From contig CAMCBT010000011.1 of NCBI GenBank assembly GCA_945873115.1, positions 1 to 46,563 on the forward strand: a DNA stretch of 46,563 nt, read 5' to 3'. The notes below the pieces were generated by a model, which saw only the letters and a program-made list of their open reading frames with translations, did not search any database and was not told the DNA's origin. The stretch is from an uncultured Mitsuokella sp. GTDB taxonomy: Bacteria; Bacillota; Negativicutes; Selenomonadales; Selenomonadaceae. The position numbers and the translations under genes were made by a program. Positions 1 to 7,089 of the stretch are shown here, piece after piece. The first letter of the stretch is position 1. Each line of letters opens with the position of its first letter.

Positions 1-7
1 ACACAAG

Positions 8-1027
8 CTACAGCTTGCAAATATCACGCAGTCGTATCAAAAAGCCTTCAAAGAGCAGGCGCGGGCTGGCGTTTGTCTGATGGCGGCGCATCGTTTCCTC
101 CGTCAGGGCCAGGAGCGCATGGATGCGCTCGCCGACTTTTCCTTGGGCGAGGGAGAGGAGGCGCTCCCGCCTGGCGTCCCCCAAAAGGAGGCTGCCGCCT
201 CCATCCATTGTCAGCAGCAGGATATCCCGCAGAATCAGAAGGAGGATGCCGAGCCACTCGCTCTGGCGGGTCCTCTCCCACTTGCCCATGTCCTCCGCCC
301 GGCGGAAGACCTCCAGCATGGAAAGCTTCGAGGCCTGATCGAGCAGGGAGAGGGTGCTCTCCAGGAGCTCCAGGGAGTCATTTCCCACCAGCCGGAGGGC
401 CATCTGGACGCTTCCTGCGGACAGGAGTGCTGCCGCCTGGGCCGCCTCCCCCGTCTTCCCGAGGCGTTCCAGCACGCGGCCCACCTCCTCCGGTGAGAGT
501 GCCCCGAAGGGGATGGGAATGCACCGGGAACGTATGGTGGGAAGGAGGGCGGAGGGCTTCTCCGTGATGAGGAAGAAGGTCACGGCCGCCGGCGGCTCCT
601 CCAGGGTCTTCAAGAGACTGTTGGCCGCCGGCTCATTCATCTGGTCCGCCTCGTCGATGAGGAGCACCCGCCCGAGAGCCCCGGCGGGCCCGGTCACCCG
701 GGTCATGAGGGTCCGGGAGAGGGCGGCGCGCACCGCATCGATGCGGATGACAGGCTTTGCCTTGCCCGCCGCCTCTGGCATGAGCTCGAAATAATCCTCA
801 TTTGCGTCGGCGGCCAGAAGGCGGCAGGACTCACAGCTGCCGCAGGGCCGCGCCCCCTCTCCTGTGCAGAGGATGGCCGCCGCCAGCGCCCGGGCCACCA
901 GCTTTTTGCCAATGCCGGAGGATCCCGTGAAGAGCAGCGCATGGGGCAAGCGCCCCTCCCGGAGCATGGCGAATAGCTCTTCCTTCTGCCGCGCGTGGCC
1001 GATGATCGTGTCAAAATCCAGAAGCAT
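8..1027 (-). CDS. holB: DNA polymerase III, delta' subunit
   Basis: A 339-residue clamp-loader AAA+ subunit, which opens and loads the sliding clamp together with the delta and tau/gamma subunits. The N-terminus shows a Walker A loop (GSSGIGKK, about residues 36-43), a zinc module with four cysteines (CTG..CGSCESC, about 53-68) and a Walker B strand (LLIDEAD). The sensor-1 region (KTLEEPP, then an SRC motif at TIRSRC) follows. The length is normal for the family. It starts with ATG 6 nt after the stop of the DUF327 gene, so the two are a transcriptional pair, the arrangement known from Bacillus (yaaR-holB). The usual partner tmk is not here but about 20 kb away. The stop codon lies at the window edge, so the gene is complete. 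Confidence 0.95.
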   Translation of the reverse strand: MLLDFDTIIGHARQKEELFAMLREGRLPHALLFTGSSGIGKKLVARALAAAILCTGEGARPCGSCESCRLLAADANEDYFELMPEAAGKAKPVIRIDAVRAALSRTLMTRVTGPAGALGRVLLIDEADQMNEPAANSLLKTLEEPPAAVTFFLITEKPSALLPTIRSRCIPIPFGALSPEEVGRVLERLGKTGEAAQAAALLSAGSVQMALRLVGNDSLELLESTLSLLDQASKLSMLEVFRRAEDMGKWERTRQSEWLGILLLILRDILLLTMDGGGSLLLGDARRERLLSLAQGKVGERIHALLALTEETMRRHQTNASPRLLFEGFLIRLRDICKL

Positions 1028-1033
1028 ATGGCC

Positions 1034-1483
1034 TCACATGTAGAGGTCCACCAGCATGCCGCGGATGGCATCGTGGCTGGCGATGATATTCAGCTGGTCC
1101 GCCTGGCCCAGGCGGATTTTTTCCGCCATCTCCTCCAGCTTCTTGTCGATTTTGCGGACGGTGGTATAGGACTTCTGCCGCCCCCGAGAGTCCCACCCGG
1201 ACTGGGTGTGGTACTCATACATGGAGTTTACCGCCTCGCTGACAAACTTCTTGATGAGGTCCCGATAGGCCCCCAGCTCCTCATAGGTGGGCGTCTTCGA
1301 GAGACGGGCCCCCTGCTTGTCGATTTCCTGCAGGAGCTTTTCCAGCTGGTCCCGGCTCATGGAGCTCTCCTGGTCCATGAGCTCTGCAGAAAAGTCCGTA
1401 TCCGCCCCCGCCACGTGATCGCCGTCGCGCACCGGCAGGGACTGGGCACTTCCGGTGCGCATTCCGTCGATTTTTATGGCCAT
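1034..1483 (-). CDS. DUF327 / YaaR family protein
   Basis: A 149-residue mostly helical protein of the YaaR (DUF327) family, which in Firmicutes sits beside holB. Its biochemical role is not established. The C-terminal half carries the family signature (residues GQADQLNIIASHDAIRGML) and the N-terminus is a short polar tail. Two starts are possible: GTG at 1492 directly behind a purine run, or ATG at 1483 preceded by AGGTGAGG. I prefer the ATG because it gives the family-like N-terminus MAIKIDG. It is the first gene of a two-gene unit with holB, behind a clear promoter at 1527-1555. Confidence 0.85.
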   Translation of the reverse strand: MAIKIDGMRTGSAQSLPVRDGDHVAGADTDFSAELMDQESSMSRDQLEKLLQEIDKQGARLSKTPTYEELGAYRDLIKKFVSEAVNSMYEYHTQSGWDSRGRQKSYTTVRKIDKKLEEMAEKIRLGQADQLNIIASHDAIRGMLVDLYM

Positions 1484-1526
1484 CGGCCTCACCTGCCTTT
1501 CCTTGAATTCTGAAGCTTACCTACTC

Positions 1527-1555
1527 ATTATAGCTGTTTCCCATCGGTTCGGCAA
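1527..1555 (-). promoter_or_regulatory. sigma-70-type promoter of DUF327-holB
   Basis: On the minus strand, TTGCCG (-35, 1550-1555), a 17-bp spacer and a perfect TATAAT (-10, 1527-1532), reading toward the DUF327 gene about 45 nt further on. It lies in the 110-bp gap after ftsW, so DUF327-holB can be transcribed independently of the regulator-trmB-ftsW run. Confidence 0.7.
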
Positions 1556-1593
1556 GGTACCCGAGGACCGCAAATCCGCGGGGCAGCCTGACG

Positions 1594-2790
1594 CTACTTC
1601 ACCAGGTGCATGGCGGCGCGCTTTTGCTCCACGGCAGCCAGCTCCGCCGCGAGCTTCCGCTCCTCCAGCTCCTTGCGCTCCTCGCGGGTGATGCCGTGTC
1701 GGCTGATATTCAGGAGAATGCCCATGGCACACATGGTGACGATGAGGGACGACCCGCCGTAGCTGATGAAGGGGAGCGGCACGCCGACGACGGCGAACAT
1801 GCCTCCTACCATGATGAGGTTCCCCGCCGCCTGGCCTGCCACGAGAATCATGATGCCACAGGCCAGAAGCTGGCCGTAGGTATCCCGGGCCCTATTGGCC
1901 ACCCGCACGCAGCAGAAAATCAGGAAGATGAAGAGCAAAAAGACGAGGAGCGCCCCGATGTAGCCATGCTCCTGGGAGAATATGGCGAAGGCGAAGTCCG
2001 TGTGGGCCTCCGGCAGGTAGTCATACTTGCTGACGCCATCGCCGAGGCCCATGCCGAGAAAGCCCCCGGAGCCGATGGTGGATAGGGACTGGACCGTCTG
2101 GTAGCCTGTCCCCTGGGCATCGGACCAAGGGTCCAGCATGATTTTCATTCGCTCCAAGCGATAGGACTGTCCAAAGATGAGGCCAATGGCCCCGAGAATA
2201 ATCCCCGCGCCCAGCGCCTTCCACTCCAAAGGACGAAGCCCGGCGATAAAGGCCATGGCGAGGGGCACCGCAACGATGATGGCCATGGTGCCGCCATCGG
2301 GCTCCTTTTCTACGAGATAGGCCATGACTAGGAGGATGGCATATTCCTTCGCGAGAACGGTGGCCTTCTGCCCCGACCGCAGCCTATCCGCCAGAGGGGA
2401 GGCGCACAGGAGAATGCCCACGAGCTTCGCCAGCTCCGCCGGCTGGAGGCTGAATCCGCCGAGGGATATCCAGCGGCGGGCGCCATTGACGACGGTGCCC
2501 ACCCCGAGGACCAGGGCGAGGAGCAGCACCACGACACCCGTCAGGCCCCACTTTGCCGCAGGGCTCTGGAGGCGATGGTAGTTCAACCGGGAGAGGGCAA
2601 AGCAGGCAGCACAGCTCAGGATAAGCCAGCAGATATGGCGCAGAAGGAAATAGTAGGGATCATCAAAGTCCGTCGTCGCCAGCACGTAGCTGGAGCTGAA
2701 GACGTTGATGGTGCCGAGGACGAGCAGGATGGCCATGATGACGAGGATGGGCTCCTCATCCGTCATCCATACCTTTTTTCGGATCCGCAT
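1594..2790 (-). CDS. ftsW: FtsW/RodA/SpoVE family peptidoglycan glycosyltransferase
   Basis: A 398-residue polytopic SEDS protein that polymerises lipid II at the membrane. About ten hydrophobic segments can be read. Family signatures are present: GARRWISLGGFSLQPAEL (about residues 105-122), the central VEKEPDGGT loop and the C-terminal FISYGGSS motif. The final 35 residues are a charged cytoplasmic tail. Starts with ATG behind AGGAGG, which overlaps the trmB stop, so translation is likely coupled to trmB. Length and motifs fit FtsW better than RodA, but the two cannot be separated safely by eye and no penicillin-binding protein gene is adjacent. Confidence 0.9.
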   Translation of the reverse strand: MRIRKKVWMTDEEPILVIMAILLVLGTINVFSSSYVLATTDFDDPYYFLLRHICWLILSCAACFALSRLNYHRLQSPAAKWGLTGVVVLLLALVLGVGTVVNGARRWISLGGFSLQPAELAKLVGILLCASPLADRLRSGQKATVLAKEYAILLVMAYLVEKEPDGGTMAIIVAVPLAMAFIAGLRPLEWKALGAGIILGAIGLIFGQSYRLERMKIMLDPWSDAQGTGYQTVQSLSTIGSGGFLGMGLGDGVSKYDYLPEAHTDFAFAIFSQEHGYIGALLVFLLFIFLIFCCVRVANRARDTYGQLLACGIMILVAGQAAGNLIMVGGMFAVVGVPLPFISYGGSSLIVTMCAMGILLNISRHGITREERKELEERKLAAELAAVEQKRAAMHLVK

Positions 2791-2802
2791 GGCAGAGCCT
2801 CC

Positions 2803-3450
2803 TTAGAAGTGGACAATGCAGCGGTTGATTTTCTCGCCCTTTGCGCTGAACTTCCGCTCGTACTCCGTCTCGATGTTATCCGGCATATTCTCCGCGTGGA
2901 GGTCGTAGGAGACCTCCGTGAGCGTGAGTTCCGCCGCCTGGAATTCCTCCAGGGAAAAGTCGAAGAGGGGGCGGTTATCCGTCTTGAAGTGGAGCTCCCC
3001 GCCCGGGGCCAGAAGGTGCCGATATTTTTCCAGGAAGCCCCGATGGGTCAGGCGTCGCTTGGCGTGGCGCTTCTTCGGCCAAGGGTCGCAGAAGTTCACG
3101 TAGAAGCGGGCCACCTCTCCCTCCGCAAAGATGCTTTCGATGTGGTTGATGTCGAAGACGAGGAGTCGAACATTCGTGCGCTCCTGCTCCCGAACCTTCT
3201 TGGCGGCCTGGTAGAGGACGTCCTGCTGCATCTCGATGCCGATGAAGTTGATGTCCGGATGGCGGGCGGCAAGCTGGCTGATGAAGTCGCCCTTGCCGGT
3301 GCCGAGCTCCACGTAAAGAGGGGCCTGCCGGCCGAAGGCTTCCGCCCAATGGTCTTTCCTCTCCTCGCCGATGGTCTGGTCCCGGCTCACGACGAAGTCA
3401 TCAAAATCATGGATGGCCTCATCCACCCAGGGCTTTCTACGCAAACGCAA
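2803..3450 (-). CDS. trmB: tRNA (guanine-N7-)-methyltransferase
   Basis: A 215-residue SAM-dependent enzyme that methylates G46 in the variable loop of tRNAs. The SAM site is visible as VELGTGKGDF (about residues 47-56), followed by NFIGIEMQ and the catalytic and substrate region NFCDPWPKKRHAKRR (about 118-132), which is diagnostic of TrmB. Length is normal. The start is TTG behind AGGTAG; a second TTG two codons later cannot be excluded. It lies 17 nt after the regulator and 12 nt before ftsW, giving a tight three-gene run. Confidence 0.93.
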   Translation of the reverse strand: MRLRRKPWVDEAIHDFDDFVVSRDQTIGEERKDHWAEAFGRQAPLYVELGTGKGDFISQLAARHPDINFIGIEMQQDVLYQAAKKVREQERTNVRLLVFDINHIESIFAEGEVARFYVNFCDPWPKKRHAKRRLTHRGFLEKYRHLLAPGGELHFKTDNRPLFDFSLEEFQAAELTLTEVSYDLHAENMPDNIETEYERKFSAKGEKINRCIVHF

Positions 3451-3467
3451 AATACTACCTCAATTCT

Positions 3468-5390
3468 TTATCCATTACGGCCTAGGCCATACTTTTTCAA
3501 ATAACGATAGAGCGTCACCCGGCTCACGTTCAGGAGGTTGGCCAGGCGGCTGACGTTGCCGCCGGCGGCTTTCCAGGCCTTGACGAAGATTTCCTTGTCT
3601 TCCTTCCACTTGCTGTCCGGGCGCACGTCCCCCATGAGGAGGATAGCCTCGGGGCCGATGGTGCTGCCCTGGGTGTTGAAGAAGGCGTACTCCAGCACAC
3701 TCTGGAGCTGCTTGATATTGCCGGGCCAGTCGTAGGCCTGGAGCTTTTCCTCCGCCTCGGCCGTCAGGGTCTTCCTTTCCATCTGATGCTGGGCCGCCAG
3801 CTCGTTTGCGATATGGCGGGCAAGGAGAGGGATGTCCTCCTTCCGGCTCCGGAGGGCCGGTATGCGGATGACGCTTTTGGCGAGAAGCGTGTAGAGCGTC
3901 TCATCGAAGAGGCCCCGCTCCACCAGCCGCTTCAGATCGCTGTCACAGGCGGCGATGATGCGCACGTCAATGTCCCGGGCCACCGTGTCCCCAATCCGGC
4001 GCACCTTCCCGGTGGATAGGGCCGCCGCCAGAGCTCTTGCCACCCCCAGGGGCAGCTTTTCGATTTCGTCCAGGAAGAGGGTGCCGCCGGAGGCCAGCTC
4101 CAGCCGGCCCGGGTGGCTCGCATCAGCTCCCCGCACCGTCCCAAAGAGCTCCTGCTCCAGAAGCTCGGAGGCAGAGTCGCCGCAGCGCAGCACGATGAGG
4201 GGTCCGGCCGCCCGCGGGCTCCCCTGATGGATGCCGTGGGCCATGCGCTGCTTTCCCGTGCCCGACTCCCCCTGCAGGAGCACGTGGTTCTTGTTTTTCG
4301 CCACGCGCCCCGCCTTGGCCCGGACTGCCGCAAAGACGGCGCTCTCCCCCACCATGGAGGAGAGGCTGTATTTCGCCGTATAGCCTGCCGCATGGGCCAC
4401 GAGGGTCCGCAGGTCCTCGATGGGCATGGAGACCACCACGACGGACTCCACCTCCTCATCCGCATCCCGGCCCAGGGGGACGACGGTGGTGATGTCCTCA
4501 TAGGTCTTCTTCTGGGTGATCCAAGTGCACTCCTTATTGTAGGAGGGGACCCCGTGGAAGCCCTTGTAGATGGGGGTGTGCTGATAGTTCATCACCACAT
4601 CCGCCAGATTCCGCTGGAGGCCGCCCTCGCTCTGGGCGCCGATGCCCGCCAGGCGCGACCGGCCCAGCCGGTTGGCATAGGCCACCTCCCCGCCGGGCAT
4701 CACGTGGTAGACGGCAAAGGGGGTGGCGTCGAGGATTGCCGCCGCCGCCGCCAGCTGGATTCTCTCCTCCAGCTGCCGCTCCAGAGCCCGCCGCAGCGTC
4801 AAAAGAAGGGCCACCATGGCATTGCAGCCGGCCTCCCGGTCGCTTTCCTCATCCACGGAGACCAGGGTGATGATGTAGGCGAGGCTCCCCTGGAGCAGGA
4901 CGGGGGCGGAGCAGGCATTGCCCGCCTGGCATTCCTTCACCCACATCTCCGGCCCAAACATAAGAAAAGGCCCCTGCTCTGCATAGCAGACGGAGATGGA
5001 GGAGGTGCCCACCTCCTCCACGCCGACCCGGGCCCCTTCGATTTCTCCCGGGGTCTTCTGGTAGAAGGGCAGGGAGTAGCTCTTGAGCACTCGGCAGTCC
5101 GCGTCGATGAGGAGGAGGGAGAGGTTGTTCTCCTGGAAGAACTCCTGGATTTCCTCGGAGAGGGCAGCGAGGCAGTCGATGGCCTCCCGATGCTTTTCCT
5201 GGAGAGCCTGGAACTCCTCCCGGGGCAGCCGGTTCGAGGTGTCCATGGTCTCCCTGCCGATGCCAAGGCGTCGGCTGATTGCCCAGGACTTCGCCACCCA
5301 GGGATGGACGTTCGGATCGATCTGGCCTCCCTGGATGTACTGCTTATAGTATTGTATGAGTTTTTCTCTGCTGCGATGCTCCCTGAGCAT
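3468..5390 (-). CDS. AcoR-like transcriptional regulator, GAF-PAS-AAA+-Fis HTH, lacking GAFTGA
   Basis: A 640-residue regulator with a GAF-like N-terminal sensor (about 60-200), a PAS-like segment (about 210-325), an AAA+ domain and a C-terminal Fis-type helix-turn-helix (GGNVSRLANLLNVSRVTLYRYL). Walker A (GESGTGKQ, 374-381) and Walker B (GGTLFLDE, about 435-442) are kept. The region after ELFG reads GADASH and is about four residues shorter than in normal activators, so the GAFTGA loop that contacts sigma-54 is absent. The usual FREDLYYRL arginine-finger segment reads FDETLYTLL. It probably does not work as a classical sigma-54 activator; what it senses is unknown. ATG at 5390 has a strong AGGGGAGGCAGG site; the frame stays open 31 codons further upstream, which I judge non-coding. 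Confidence 0.85.
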   Translation of the reverse strand: MLREHRSREKLIQYYKQYIQGGQIDPNVHPWVAKSWAISRRLGIGRETMDTSNRLPREEFQALQEKHREAIDCLAALSEEIQEFFQENNLSLLLIDADCRVLKSYSLPFYQKTPGEIEGARVGVEEVGTSSISVCYAEQGPFLMFGPEMWVKECQAGNACSAPVLLQGSLAYIITLVSVDEESDREAGCNAMVALLLTLRRALERQLEERIQLAAAAAILDATPFAVYHVMPGGEVAYANRLGRSRLAGIGAQSEGGLQRNLADVVMNYQHTPIYKGFHGVPSYNKECTWITQKKTYEDITTVVPLGRDADEEVESVVVVSMPIEDLRTLVAHAAGYTAKYSLSSMVGESAVFAAVRAKAGRVAKNKNHVLLQGESGTGKQRMAHGIHQGSPRAAGPLIVLRCGDSASELLEQELFGTVRGADASHPGRLELASGGTLFLDEIEKLPLGVARALAAALSTGKVRRIGDTVARDIDVRIIAACDSDLKRLVERGLFDETLYTLLAKSVIRIPALRSRKEDIPLLARHIANELAAQHQMERKTLTAEAEEKLQAYDWPGNIKQLQSVLEYAFFNTQGSTIGPEAILLMGDVRPDSKWKEDKEIFVKAWKAAGGNVSRLANLLNVSRVTLYRYLKKYGLGRNG

Positions 5391-5656
5391 GACCCTGCCT
5401 CCCCTTCGCGCTGCTTCCCGGCCAACCGCAACGTACGTTACGTGTACACAATCATGCGATTCCACTTGACAAAATGCAGCCAAAACAGCGCATATCTACC
5501 CTTTATTGTAACAAGCATTTCTATTCCCTGCAATGTTATTTTTGCTGACCTGTCCAAGAAGGCAGCCGGAGGCTGACGGATTGGCTAACAGGTCACACGC
5601 GAAAGCGTCCCAAGAGCCATAGGCGATTGGCTTGACGCGGACCGCCGCAATTTTTT
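5391..5656. promoter_or_regulatory. divergent control region with palindrome and diverged repeat pieces
   Basis: Between the minus-strand regulator and the plus-strand small membrane protein gene. It holds a perfect 10-bp palindrome AACGTACGTT (5430-5439) about 40 bp from the regulator start, a possible autoregulatory operator. A TTGTCA/GTGTAC pair further up is a weak promoter candidate. At 5554-5585 and 5609-5636 are two short stretches that, on the minus strand, resemble the second half of the dispersed repeat (CCAATC, then GGCT, then CTTGG). No gene is visible. Confidence 0.4.
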
Positions 5657-5685
5657 TTGCAAAAGATAATTTTACCATATATAAT
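5657..5685 (+). promoter_or_regulatory. promoter of the 108-residue membrane protein gene
   Basis: TTGCAA (-35, 5657-5662), a 17-bp spacer and TATAAT (-10, 5680-5685), about 35 nt upstream of the ATG at 5723. Confidence 0.75.
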
Positions 5686-5722
5686 GGAAACTATCACACT
5701 GCAGAAAGAAAGGGAATCGCCC

Positions 5723-6049
5723 ATGGCAAAGCAATCGAAGAAAATCCAGCATAAAATTGCACCGAAAAAACAGGAGACCACGCCTGCGCCAAAACCGCCG
5801 GGGAAGGACTACGTGCTCCTCTTCGTCATCGCCTTCACCCTCGGCATGAGCATCCTGGGCTGGGGCACCTTTGACAACCTGAACCGGGGCATGTACGCCA
5901 TGCTCTCCCTCTCCCTCATCATGACCTACACCCAGCGCCACGCAAAGCTCTCTGAGGAGCGGCTGACCCTCGTCTCCCGCATCGGCCTCGCCGCCATGAT
6001 CCTCGCCATCGCCCTCTTCGGTGTCACGCTCTACCAGCGCTACATGTAA
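5723..6049 (+). CDS. small two-helix membrane protein, unknown function
   Basis: A 108-residue protein I cannot assign. A basic, Lys/Pro-rich cytoplasmic N-terminus (about 1-30) is followed by two hydrophobic segments (about 32-52 and 86-104) joined by a stretch with TYTQRHAKLSEERL. The start ATG is preceded by AGAAAGGG; an upstream in-frame extension would overlap the promoter and is rejected. The gene is monocistronic, with its own promoter and a strong terminator directly after the stop. Codon use resembles its neighbours. Confidence 0.75.
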   Translation: MAKQSKKIQHKIAPKKQETTPAPKPPGKDYVLLFVIAFTLGMSILGWGTFDNLNRGMYAMLSLSLIMTYTQRHAKLSEERLTLVSRIGLAAMILAIALFGVTLYQRYM

Positions 6050-6050
6050 G

Positions 6051-6083
6051 AAAAAAGGAACTGCCGCAGCAGTTCCTTTTTTC
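6051..6083 (+). terminator. intrinsic terminator
   Basis: An 8-bp perfect stem GGAACTGC (6057-6064) / GCAGTTCC (6069-6076) with a 4-nt loop, flanked by A6 and T6. It begins one base after the stop of the 108-residue gene. The A run makes it usable on both strands, so it may also end dedA transcription. Confidence 0.9.
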
Positions 6084-6084
6084 T

Positions 6085-6186
6085 TATGAAACCCCAAGAA
6101 GTCAAGCCGTAGGCGCAGACTGATTGGGCTGGCATTTTGCAAGGGCGGCGCACAGACCCGCAAGTGGACGTTTGTGCGTGTAGTTT
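6085..6186 (-). repeat. dispersed ~105-bp repeat, copy A
   Basis: Read on the minus strand, this segment starts with AAACTACACGCACAAACGTC and ends near TTGGGGTTTCATA. It matches 46343-46448 over its whole length with scattered substitutions and small indels, and the first part of 46510-46563. It lies immediately after the dedA stop, in the direction of dedA transcription. No open frame is shared between copies, so it is probably a non-coding repeat able to form RNA or DNA structure. Confidence 0.85.
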
Positions 6187-6188
6187 TA

Positions 6189-6818
6189 TTAGTCGAGCTC
6201 CGTCTGCTCAACGAGACGTTCTTTTTTTTTGCGCCGATGGCGAAGGTAGAGCACCCCGATGACGAGGGCGGCGACCACGACGAAGGCGATGCTCGCCTCG
6301 TGGCCGATGGAAAGCATGATTTCCCAGCTCTCCCCCAGCATCATCCCCGCAAAGAGGATGAGCGCCGTCCAGGGCAGGGAGCCTAAAAACGTCAGGGTCA
6401 GGAACCTCTTCATGTCCACATGGGCAAAACCCGCGGGCAGCGAGATAAAGGTCCGCACCACCGGCAGGAGGCGGCTGAAGAACACCGCCTTCAGGCCATA
6501 CTTGTCAAACCACTCCTGGGCGAGATCCACATGGCTCTTCTTGATGAAGAAATACTTGCCATAGCTATCCACGAAGGAGCGTCCCCCATAGTGGCCCACC
6601 AGATAGGCGAAGATGGAGCCCGCCATGCCCCCCACCATGCCGCCGATAAGGGCTCCTGTGAAGTGCATCTTCCCGACAAAGATAAGGTATCCGGAAAAGC
6701 CCAGGATGAGCTCGCTGGGAATGGGGATGCAGGCATTCTCCGCCGCCATAAGCACCGCCACCGCCACATAGCCCCAGGAGGCGATAAAGTCCAGAAAAAT
6801 CGTCGAAAGCTGTTCCAT
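6189..6818 (-). CDS. DedA family membrane protein
   Basis: A 209-residue integral membrane protein of the DedA/SNARE-associated family; members include undecaprenyl-phosphate and phospholipid scramblases or translocases. Signatures seen: AENACIPIPSELIL near the N-terminus (about 27-40), the G-rich GGMVGGMAGS segment, and FFSRLLPVVRTFISLPAGF (about 112-130) with the conserved arginines. The C-terminus is a basic tail. A candidate promoter (TTGTTT, 17 bp, TAGGAT) lies upstream on the minus strand. Monocistronic, separated from the sulfatase gene by a gap of 271 bp. Which lipid it moves cannot be told. Confidence 0.9.
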   Translation of the reverse strand: MEQLSTIFLDFIASWGYVAVAVLMAAENACIPIPSELILGFSGYLIFVGKMHFTGALIGGMVGGMAGSIFAYLVGHYGGRSFVDSYGKYFFIKKSHVDLAQEWFDKYGLKAVFFSRLLPVVRTFISLPAGFAHVDMKRFLTLTFLGSLPWTALILFAGMMLGESWEIMLSIGHEASIAFVVVAALVIGVLYLRHRRKKKERLVEQTELD

Positions 6819-7089
6819 GTTTTCTCCTATGATGCAATCAGATTGCTGCTCACTGTAGTCTCATCCTATCACAACGGAGGTCGGGAAACAATAGACTTTT
6901 GAAAAAGTTAAGAGCCCGGTTTCTCGCCGAAAGACAACAAAAGACTTTTATTTCCTATCCTTCCAAAAAATCATGGCTTCCAAAAGTGTAATGGAATCTG
7001 CCAGCCGGATTTCATTGTATTGATTCTTTTCTGTCAGCGCAATACCTGTATTTCTCCTTATCGTATGTAATTCGGAAATCCGTCTTCTG

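Noticed and set aside
5633..5659. GCGG-ACCG-CCGC plus T8 as a plus-strand terminator
   Set aside because: The stem is only four pairs and there is no plus-strand gene upstream; the T tract belongs to the adjacent promoter region.
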